Assembly: GCA_963662175.1 (NCBI GenBank)
Contig: OY759224.1
Span: 32,373,489-32,437,488 of the forward strand
From: Aradus depressus
Taxonomy: Eukaryota > Arthropoda > Insecta > Hemiptera > Aradidae
Direction of reading: 5' to 3'
Length of the DNA: 64,000 nucleotides
Shown here: positions 23,901 to 33,403 of the stretch, piece by piece
How the letters are laid out: each line of letters starts with the position of its first letter
Position numbering within the stretch: position 1 is the first letter of the stretch
Made by a program: the position numbers and the translations under genes
The notes under the pieces: model-generated
What the model was told of the DNA's origin: nothing
What the model saw: the letters and a program-made list of their open reading frames with translations, nothing else
Database searches by the model: none

Positions 23901-26444
23901 TTTTGTTTAATTTAATTTATTTTTTTTTTTTCAGAAAAAATTCGAAGGTACGCGAGTAACAGTGGAGTCATTTCTACTGTGGAAGCATGGTTTCGACACT
24001 GACATGGGCTTCCTGACCAAGAAGGAGAAAGACGAGAAAAACAAAAAACTGACCGGACGAGAACTGTTCGTCCAAGACAAATCCATGAATGAAAGCGATC
24101 TCAAGTTCTTGGAAGATGGTAATATTAATTTTATTTTGACTTTCTTATACCTATAGTCATTATAGCTGAACATAGCTATGAAATTGGATTGAAGAAGTCA
24201 TAGGTGCTGACTTAGATCTGATTAGATTTTGGCTGAAATCGGAACTTTTATACGGTTTTTTCGAGATAACTGACGAAAACCGTCTTAAAATATTTTTTTT
24301 TTCTATTTACAAAGAGATATATATATCTTTGATGAGCGGGAAAAAGAGCACAAGTCCATTTTTGTCCAAAACAGTATTATTACATATTTCACAATGTGAA
24401 GTCAATTTCTAGAAGTGGTTAGGTTAGGTTTTATGACTCATGCCCGGGCTTTAACTACGAGGTTATATCGCCTACTGCCAGAGCGCTCTTTCGTCACTCT
24501 GTTGGACATGAGCCCGACTCTACTGTGGGAGTCCTAAACTTTGCCTACCCTAAATTTTTATTCACCTAGGGCAGGGGTCTTTAACGAGTACCTGACATCG
24601 TACAGGCTAGGGACCATCGCTTAGCGTCCCATCCGAAGGACGGCGTGCTCAAGTTTATTTTGCCTCCCAGATAAAATAAACTAAGGGCCTCGATCGGGCT
24701 ACGAACCCACGTTCTTGAGCTCAGAAGACAAGCACGCATACCACTGAGCTACCGGTGCCCTACTCTAAAAGTGGTGAGAAGAGGACAAATCGGTAATGTC
24801 TCTCACGTAGCGTAGACCTAATTTTTTGGCAGTTCAAAAAAATTTGTCCCGTGGCAAAAGACATTTCCTGTTCTCCTGAAAAATTGACTTGTACTGTTAT
24901 TGCCTCCCACCAAAGATATATACTACTGTATAAAGAATAAATACAACAAGCAAATGTGCTAAGGGAGAACAAATGGCAATGTAAAGTGTCAAGAGGGGAG
25001 AAATCATAGACGTTGTCTTCCAACTGTTTTATTTTTGAGCAAAACCGGTTTTCAACGCAACAGCGTCATCATCAATGGTACATCCCACCCATACAGCATA
25101 GCCCATAAGCCAGTAGAACTTTAACCGCTATGCTGATTGGGTGGGATATACTACTGATGATGACGCTGTTGCGTTGAAAACCAGTTCTGGTCAAAAATAA
25201 AACAGTGGGAAGACAAACGCCTCAAGGAAGTCATTCGGTGGTGACATTCCCTAGGCACTGAGTCAAGTCTTGAAATATAATTTTGAAACACATATTTTCA
25301 GACGTTTTCTCAATTTACCCCAAAACTGACAATCCTCGGCATGAATTAATAAATTAAGTTTTCGCTCTCCCTCCAGAACAAATCGACCGTTGGGATAAAA
25401 ATTATGAAACCTCTTAATAAATGTTAAATCAATTTATTCATCACATCGCCAAAATGTAGTCAGTCAGAAATCCTATGTTGAGTTTTCACCCGAAATTCAT
25501 ATTTTCTGACTCCTGGCCCAAAAATTTAAAAGAAAATTCCTGTCTGTCTGTGTATCTCTGACCGCGATAACTCCCGGTAGAATGAATGTATCCACAGCAA
25601 ACATTATATGCGTATTCAGATTCCTCTAAGGTCAAAACCTATTGATTTTCAGTCAAATCATTCAAAGGGAAGAGGATTGGCCGTTGTAATAAATGTATCG
25701 ACAAAAGTTTCTTATAAAATATAAAGAAAAAATATAAATAACATAAAATAAATAATTTTCAAAATTTTTCTTTTATTAATTTGAGACGAAATTATATTTA
25801 TAATGTTTTTCATATTTTAAGACTTAACTGTACAGGAGGGACAGGAAAAACCCCGCGGGGGGCTGAAGGAAGAGTGCCGTTTGGATTGTAAAATGATTGA
25901 ACTTCCAAAATGGTAGCAATATCGAAAGTATTATATATATTTTGTGAAACAGACAATATGTTTTTAAAACATAAGTTTTTTCTTTATTTTTTATTAAGTG
26001 TTTCACAATATCATATGTTAAGTATCATTAAAAATTTCTTATGTAAATTCAAAAAACCCATAAGGACTGCACATTCTAATTTTCCGCGGAATCGACAGAA
26101 GGGAAGATATGTGAGAGGAGGGAGTGTTTATTTGAAAACTCTGCCCCTAAAAAGTTGCAATGCGATGAATGTATTGAAAACAAAGTGTATTATGAGGATT
26201 TGTGATGTTTGGCCCAAACGGTCGTTTGGTTTTGGAATGAATGCGGAAACTTAATTCGTGCTGAGGAAATTCATTGGCTGTGATCCACCGACGACTGTTT
26301 TACTTTGAAGTTATTGTTATCATACAAAGATAATGTATTTTTTTGTTTTCAGGAGAAGAGCTTGTCAAAGTGGACGAATCTTTGTTCCAGGATTTGGAGG
26401 ATCTTGTAATGGAAGAGACCGAGCTAATTTCGGATGAAGATTAA
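20997..26444 (+). CDS. RWDD1: RWD domain-containing protein 1 (RWDD1/DFRP2), complete
   Basis: Five exons: 20997-21066, 21175-21377, 22073-22216, 23935-24118 and 26353-26444 (TAA at 26442). All have GT-AG borders and consistent phase, giving 230 residues (human 243). Residues 1 to about 110 form an RWD domain, starting EEQNNEIEALESIY and containing the YPxxxP turn as SYPEVVP. EENLGMVMVFTLVSAAQEW follows. After that comes a Lys/Glu-rich coiled segment (about 115-139), then the C-terminal region with VTVESFLLWKHGFD and KLTGRELF, and an acidic end. The family (DFRP2/Gir2) binds and stabilises the DRG2 GTPase and associates with ribosomes in the cytoplasm. The neighbour SNAPC3 starts 1.35 kb upstream in the opposite direction. 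Foldback elements sit in intron 3, and a 0.9 kb repeat holding a SINE sits in intron 4. Confidence 0.93.
21703..21848 (-). repeat. SINE family 1 head-half fragment
   Basis: GTACAGGCTCGGGACCATC, ATCCGAAGGACGGCGTGC and box B (inverted GGGTTTCGAAACC). The tail is missing. RWDD1 intron 2. Confidence 0.8.
22562..22783. mobile_element. Small foldback (MITE-like) element
   Basis: Arms 22562-22612 and 22732-22783 are inverted copies (GGATCTTTTCGGTTATGTGT against its complement) around about 120 bases. No coding sequence. RWDD1 intron 3. Confidence 0.75.
22945..23440. mobile_element. Foldback (MITE-like) element with arms of about 160 bp
   Basis: 22945-23110 and 23285-23440 are inverted copies (CACAGTGTGAAATTTATGAG, GGTTTCACAATCAAGGTATT) around about 175 bases of AT-rich sequence. 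RWDD1 intron 3. Confidence 0.8.
24290..25215. repeat. Interspersed repeat interrupted by a SINE; palindromic 3' part
   Basis: The flanks, 24290-24419 and 24764-25215, are co-linear with the uninterrupted copy at 28085-28645. The final part (25020-25215) is an inverted repeat whose arms contain GATGATGACGCTGTTGCG and AAAACCGG. A third partial copy is at 29630-29795. No coding capacity. Confidence 0.8.
24420..24763 (-). repeat. SINE family 1, full length, with target duplication
   Basis: The best-preserved copy. Read on minus, it has head GGTAGCTCAGTGGTATGCG (box A), CTGAGCTCAAGAACG, a box B with one change (GGGTTCGTAGCCC), the whole body and the tail ACTCATGCCCGGGC in complement. Flanks TCTAGAAGTGGT (24408) and TCTAAAAGTGGT (24764) are the target duplication. 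Confidence 0.9.
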
Positions 26445-26580
26445 CCTGTCAATATTAAATCAATTATATTTTCTTAACTAATTGTAAATACTTATTATAA
26501 TATACTGAATATTTGTATATGGGAATATTATTTAATAATATACAACTTGTTTAATAATGACATTTATTATTAGCTAAATT

Positions 26581-27203
26581 CAACAGGAAATCTAAACTAA
26601 AGCCTGAATGTACCCTCCTCCTGTACAGGGCTATTCTTAGACCGCTCCTCCTGTATGGGTGTGAGGTGTGGGGTGCAGCTTCAAATTCCAAAATAAAGAG
26701 AATACAAACCTTCCAAAATAGGGTGACGAGGATGGCGGTGGACGCCCCCTGGTTCGTTCGAAACTGCCAGTTACACAGGGAGCTACACCTTGAGACCATA
26801 GATGACTTCATCAGGAGGAAATTCAGGAAATATCATGATAACTTACCATCAGTTAAAGGTGCTAGGAGGTTTAAGTTAGGGGTTCGTTCCGAAACACTTC
26901 GTTTAAAACCGCGTCTCATTCAGGACATTATATTATGAACTTTTACTATCAGTTTTCCCTCCTTAAATTGTTCATTATGTTACTGCTACTCCAGCCATCT
27001 GTATGTTCTAAATGTCTGTTCATTTTCTACTTTTTCTGTTTTATTGATTAATTGCTTAACATACTTTAGAGGGTAAATGTATCCCAAAAGTTATTTTCAT
27101 TTGCCAATTGTTATTAACTCATAGATTTTCAATTATGAAATTATACCATGCAAAACAAATTCATGTTGATCTGGTAAATAAAGAATTTTATATAAAAAAA
27201 AAA
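26581..27203 (+). mobile_element. 5'-truncated Jockey-like LINE with poly(A) and 12 bp target duplication
   Basis: ATTAGCTAAATT flanks it at 26569-26580 and 27204-27215, and an A-rich tail precedes the right copy. The C-terminal end of the reverse-transcriptase ORF is open: LYRAILRPLLLYGCEVWGAA, then QNRVTRMAVDAPWFVRN, HRELHLETIDDFI and a stop at 26936. The typical YGxxxWG motif and the DAPWFVRN block identify a Jockey-type non-LTR element. It lies just after the RWDD1 stop codon. Confidence 0.9.
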
Positions 27204-27486
27204 ATTAGCTAAATTTGTTAAGAGCATTAGCCTTTTTTTTTTTTTTTATTTATGTAAAATACTTTTTTCAGACATGTTTTTTTAAGAGGTCCAATACAGA
27301 GTTATATTATACACAATACTGTTAATGTTTTTATTTGATTCCCTTCTCATATACAAGACCATCATTCTGCCTCTATACACCCATGCATGCCCGGTCGGGG
27401 GGCTACCATCTGGTAAAAACTTAAAGGGTTCCAAATGCGCCATGGTTCATGAGGAACAAGCAGCTTCGCGAAGGACTTTATTCTAG

Positions 27487-27797
27487 TTAGTTATTATGAC
27501 TCATGCCCGGGCTTTAACTATGAGGTCATATCGCCGACTACTAGAGCGCTCTTTCGTCACTCTGGTGGACATGAGCCCGAGTCTACTATGGGAGTCCTAA
27601 ATTTGTATTCACATATAGGGCAGGTCTTTAACAAGTACCTGACATCGTACAGGCTCGGGACCATCGCTTAACGTCCCATCCGAAGGACGGCGTGCTTAAG
27701 TTTATTTTACCTCCCAGATAAAATAAACTAAGGGCCTCGGCCGGGTTTCGAACTCACGACCTTGAGCTCAGAAGGCAAGCAAGCTACCGGCGCCCTA
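27487..27797 (-). repeat. SINE family 1, near full length
   Basis: Tail GACTCATGCCCGGGCTTTAA at the left, body, then the inverted box B (GGGTTTCGAAC) and part of box A (GCTACCGGCGCCC) at the right. A short deletion removes the head sequence between them. Confidence 0.88.
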
Positions 27798-28084
27798 AAA
27801 ACTATGTTCTATGTTGAAGACTTCGAAAAGAAAGTTACCAAGAAGTTTGTAGATTCTCTAAAAACCGCAGCGTATTATGAACTAGGGAAGACTACTCCAG
27901 CCCCAAGACTCATGCCTTCCACGGCTCCCTCAAGACATCCCTTAGAATCAAGTGTTCAAGTTTACTTGCATAATTGTTAACCATTCTCGGAATTATCTAT
28001 TTGTTCACTTCTATAAGCAGCCCTAGGTGATTCTCAACATAAGACGACACCAATCTGTTATTTTAAATGTTATTTATTTTAAGT

Positions 28085-28645
28085 CTTTCTATTTACAAAG
28101 ATATATATATATCTTTGATGGGCGGGAAAAAGGGTACAATTCCATTTTTGTCCAAAACAGTATTATTACCAAGTGAAGTCAATCTCTAGAAGTGGTGAGA
28201 AGAGGACAAGTCGGTAATGCCTCTGACGTAGTGTAGACCTCATTTTTTGGCAGTTCAAAAAAATTTGTTCAGTGGCAAAAGACATTTTCTGTTCTCCTGA
28301 AAGATTGACTTGTACTGTTATTGCCTCCCACCAAAGATATATACTACTGTATAAAGAATACATACAAGAAGCAAATGTGCTAAGGGAGAAAAAATGGCAA
28401 TGTCAAAATGTGAAGAGAGGATAAATCATAGACGTTGTCTTTCCACTGTTTTATTTTTGACCAAAACCAGTTTTCAACGCAACAGCGTCATCATCAGTGG
28501 TTCATCTCACCCATACAGCATAGCCGTTAAAGCCAATAGACCTTTAACCGCTATACTGTGTGGGTGGGATGTACTACTGATGATGACGCTGTTGCGTTGA
28601 AAATCGGTTCTGGTCAAAAATAAAACAGTGGGAAGTCTTTGATTC
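28085..28645. repeat. Uninterrupted copy of the 24290 repeat
   Basis: Co-linear with 24290-25215 but without the SINE: CTCTAGAAGTGGTGAGAAG at 28184-28202 is the unoccupied insertion site. The 3' half (28440-28640) is an inverted repeat. Confidence 0.82.
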
Positions 28646-31487
28646 CTGTTAATGTTTAATGATTAAAGTCAGTTCAATTAATCTTTATTTATAATTGACA
28701 ATGAACTTCCGCAGCTCCACTAAGTGTTCGCTCTTCCTCCGAATCCAATGGACCGTTTGAGATAAAAGTCAATAGTTGACTTACCAACTTTTGAATCCTC
28801 ATACTAAATGTGTCGATAGATGCACTATATCGGCAGTTATTAGGGTTTTTGAGTTGTGCACTCTCTTCTGATCCCCCCCCCCCCCTTCCCTTAGCCCCAT
28901 TTCGCTCTACAATTTAATAGATTAATTCTATCGAGAGTTTTTCTGTTTACAGACACATAGATAATTTTTTTTTTCAGTTTAAGAATTAGAGGGTGGGAAA
29001 AGAGGAAATTACGTTGAAAACTGAAAATCCAATTTCTGATCGTTACCATAACTTCCCCTGTACTTCGTGGAGAAGTAAACATACTAATTCCCAATTTTTA
29101 TCTTCTTTTCCTGAAAAATCCGGGGAAAAGTCAACAATTTGATGAGGTTTTAAAAATATCTTCTTATTGTGACAATTATGTAAATAGAAATTTGGTTTAT
29201 TTGTAAGAAATTGCTCTTTCTACCAGACAGATAAGCTATTTCAAATCAATTTAAAATTATATTTTTATTAGAAATTAAGAATTTCTTCGGATTGAGACTT
29301 GCCATATGAGCTTTCTGTATCAGCCCTGTAACTAGCATTCTTAGTGAAACAGCGAAGCTCCCTCTGAGCGATACAAGGACATATCTCACACTGAAAAACA
29401 TCAGATGTCCAGAATCAAGACAAACAGCCGTAACTGGTTGGGTCGCACACATTCTGTGTTGTCCGCGATACTGTGCGGCCGGTCTCATTAGATGTCAACC
29501 TTCTCTGTTAGCATATTTTTCATTTTCCTGTTGAAGTTACATTCATTTGGGATCTTTTACAATCGGAAAGTTAAATAGTTATATTCAAAAGATATTTTAA
29601 AGCTAAGAGCAACAAGATCTCAGAAATAAATCTTTGAGAAGAGGACAAGTCGGTAATGTCTCTGACGTAATTGTAGACCTAATTTTTTTGGCAGTTCAAA
29701 AAAATTTGTCCAGTGGCAAGACATTTTCTGTTCTCCTGAAAAATTGACTCGTACTGTTACTGCCTCCCAACAAAGATATATGTATCTCCGGCCTATGTAA
29801 TTTATTCGAAGGATTTAGGAGTGTTGTAAGAGGTAGGTAAATTGTACAGAATAAATTTCAAGCGGATAGTTGTAACATATAAAGGTTTATATTTTCTTGA
29901 AAAAAATAATAACACAACAATATCAAAACATTAAAATAATCTTTGTAAAGTAAAGTAAAGATGAACTTCATCGAAATACACCACACATTAACCAATTAAT
30001 GAACAGACATTGTCTGTCTTAGCTTGGAAGGAACCCTTCCTACCTCCTTGTTTTTTTTTTTAAGTCAAAATATATACAAAATACAATATTTTCAAATATT
30101 TTATCCAATTAATAGTGACTAAAAAAGTAATAAATAATCCATAAGTGCGCTAAAAATTGTCCGCGAAATTTTGGACTAGTTATTAAAAATGGAGAAAACG
30201 CGGTTGTCTTTTGCATCTCTCAACTGTGTACATTTTCAAATTTAATTCTGCCGACTTATCGTTCCAAGTTTCGTTTTTGGTAAATTGTGAGGCCCCTTTT
30301 TTTCAAGAACGAAAATAATGAACGTATAAAAAGGATTAAAGGGAACTGGATGTGTATTGAATAATTTTTTTAGTCAATTTAGGAACTTTGTGTTATTTTG
30401 AATAAATTTTTTTTAAAAAAACAGTTCTGAGACCCTCCCCTGTTTAAGAAACAAGGAATGATTGCCAATTAACTATTTTGTAAACTAAAAATTAATATAT
30501 AAATAATATTAGTGAATAAAAAAAAAAAAGATCCGACAGTAAATTGAAGAGGATTTGGTTCTCATAATTTTATTGAGTTAATGTAGTGCTGTAGTTTAAT
30601 TAAATAAGTGTTTGTAATTATATTAGTGTATTTAAAATATATATATATATATAATAATAAAGCATAAAGTTAGCATACATGGAAGCTAAGAACAAAAACG
30701 TTCATTATAAAATCCATCAGAGATACAATGTTTTGATATCTAAATTATCACACCATCATTAGTATATTAGTCAACAAACTATATTCACTCGTTTGACTAA
30801 TTGAAAATTAATATTTTAACAGAATTTTACAATATAGAATAAAAAATGATTCTCAGTATCATAATATAGTGGAAAGAAGACTAAAGAGGAACCCGAACAT
30901 TTTGCTTCGTATTTTTTCAATATATAATAAATGACAAGAGTATCTTTATAAATAAAATTGTAGGGGGGAGGGGGGACTGGCTTCATTGAACTGTTTGGGT
31001 TCAGGCCGCTTCAAGTCAAACAAACAACATACAGGTGGTTCTTAGTTGTCGTGTCTGTTTGGTGTTCCATCATCACCGGAAAATGGTTAGAAAATGTATC
31101 AAGCAAACATCATATTTTAGATCTGCCTACTCAGGAATAGGTTTTAGGAAACATATGAATTAATATTTTCGCGAAGGGGGCAAGAGGTGATGAAGGCAAA
31201 GAGGGGAAGTGTGAAAGAATAATCTTAGTCTTTGTCCGGATATGGCATGTAATCAACTTGGTAAAGTGACGTTAGGGAGTTACTCCCAGACAATCCATAC
31301 TGGTTTGGTTATATTTTTGGAACTTGTACTTTAAAACCAAAAAAATATATTTAGGACAATCGGAACTCTTTTTCGGAGTTTTCGTTTTCTGCATGAAGTC
31401 AAAGTAGATAGAATCTTGATGTGTAAAGGCAAGATCCCACAACGGTCGTTGGTTCCACTGGGGGTTCGTACCAGTTCAATAGGTAGC

Positions 31488-31834
31488 GGAATTACACCGC
31501 ATGAAGCGTAATTACATTGCATGAAGCGGAATTACATCGCATGAAGCGGCATTACTTCGCAAGTGGCGGAATTACATCGCATGGAGCAGTATTACTTCGC
31601 AAGTAGCAGAATTACATCGCATGAAGCGGCATTACTTCGCAAGTGGCGGAATTACATCGCAAGTAGCGGAATTACATCGCATTAAGCGGCATTACTCGCA
31701 AGTAGCGGAATTACATCGCATTAAGCGGCATTACTTCGCAAGTAGCAGAATTGCATCGCATCAAGTGGAATTACTTCGCAAGTAGAAGAATTGAATCGCA
31801 TGGAGCGGAATTACTTCTCAGGTATCAGAATTAG
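31488..31834 (+). repeat. 20 bp minisatellite, about 17 units
   Basis: The unit is GGAATTACATCGCATGAAGC with variants. Units of the ATCGCAT and TTCGCAAG types tend to alternate, giving a 40 bp higher-order period. One unit (ATTACTCGCAAG) has lost a base. It lies 1.6 kb beyond the SIRT1 stop codon. Confidence 0.93.
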
Positions 31835-33403
31835 TTTGAAGAGAAATAACAAAATTCAAATTCTCTAGAATATAACGATATAATTTCTGCGAAATATAAA
31901 GTTTAAATGTTGTTAAAAAACGAAAAATCCAAATGTACCCACTACTGTAGTGGTACTTGTTACCTTTTGAAATGACCCATTTTATACGCAACTATAAATC
32001 AATAGAAATATTATCAAAAGAAAGTTGTAAATCGAGAAAAAAAAGGAACTGTTTCAGACAAATTAAGGTACAATCACTGCATTAATAATACATAACTATA
32101 AGTTTCCTCTAACCAATTGTATGTCTACAAGCAGCTTTTGATAAACTTAAATTACTAATTAAACTTTGAAAAGCGCTAAGTTGAGGTCGTGTTGTCTACC
32201 CGCACATTGCTTCAATTATACAAAAAGCCATAACCCAAGGAATGTAAAAATTATACCTAATTTACAGCAATAATATTTATTATTTATTAATACTAAATTG
32301 ATGTTAAAAAAACAGAAAGTATATACTTGTACAGAAATAATTATCCAATTGAAAGGTAAATTCAGTAAATATAAAATAACATAAGATATATTAAAATTGA
32401 ACTATTACATTGCAGTTATAACATTCGCAAAATATCGCTTATAAAAACCAAACAAATTATTTATCTCTATTATATATATATTTTTTTTTGATAAGAATTT
32501 TCTACTTTCATTATTATTACTTACAAAATAAATGAAAAGAAACATAAATACACCCCTTGTTTATGTGATATTTACAATATATAAATTAATTAAAAAATGT
32601 TTATTCAAAATATTTAATTATAAATTTACAAAAATTAACCGCTAAAAAAAAAATAATAAAAAATAAAATAAATAAAACTTTGGATTACAAATAGTTAATA
32701 TTATATACGTATTTACATAAAACTATATGTAAGTCAATCGACCACTAAACTAAAAATATAGAAAGTTAAGTTCAAAAGATAAAAAAAAAATATACATTTT
32801 TTTTTTTCATTACTTTCAAAAGCTAATAATTTTGTATTATCAAATAATTGTTATTATTATTTACACAATAATAGCTCATTTTTAAAATTTTGAAAAGTGT
32901 ACAGTAAAAAAAAAAAATTTAAGGAGTAGAACCTCAATAATGGGCCAGACTTTATTACTTCTCTTACATCAGAAAAAGAACAAAAAAAAGACTTTGGAGA
33001 CTATGAGGCTGTTCTTAATTAATGTTTTCTTAATAAAATAAGATTAATTTTTTTTTTTTTTTTTTTAATTGCTCATAAATATCAATTTTTTTTCACCCAT
33101 AATTCTCAATTCTACAATATAAAATTTTGGACTATAAAACAGAAAAAAAAAAAATGATTATTAAAGAAAAAAAGATAATTCTGTACAAAAACCGTTAAAA
33201 ACTAGATTTTTTTTTTTTAAATATTTACTATGTATAGAATGTCTTTACTTTGTATATATTATTATTAATTATCTTAATATTTAAAAAATGATCACAAAAT
33301 CCTCAACAATAATTGTATACAATTATTGTATACATTGTCTGAATACCGATGGAATCAGAACGTTGAGGGTCGAAAGTAACATAATAGACAAGTGTTTACA
33401 CTT

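Larger units (their letters stand above)
27216..33403. other. RWDD1/SIRT1 convergent spacer
   Basis: No supported gene. Besides the repeats listed separately, it holds a partial third copy of the 24290 repeat (29630-29795), repeat-family sequence at 28700-29060, unassigned AT-rich DNA, the 20 bp minisatellite, and a very AT-rich stretch (31840-33400) that may be the SIRT1 3' UTR and flank. The minus-strand frame near 29246-29488 is discussed in the findings. Confidence 0.5.

Noticed and set aside
25020..25215. GATGATGACGC...GCGTTGAAAAC arms as a canonical hammerhead
   Set aside because: Extra bases on both sides of stem II and no matching stem I; similar in look only.
31488..31834. CRISPR-like regular repeats
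   Set aside because: Units are contiguous without spacers and the DNA is eukaryotic; it is a minisatellite.
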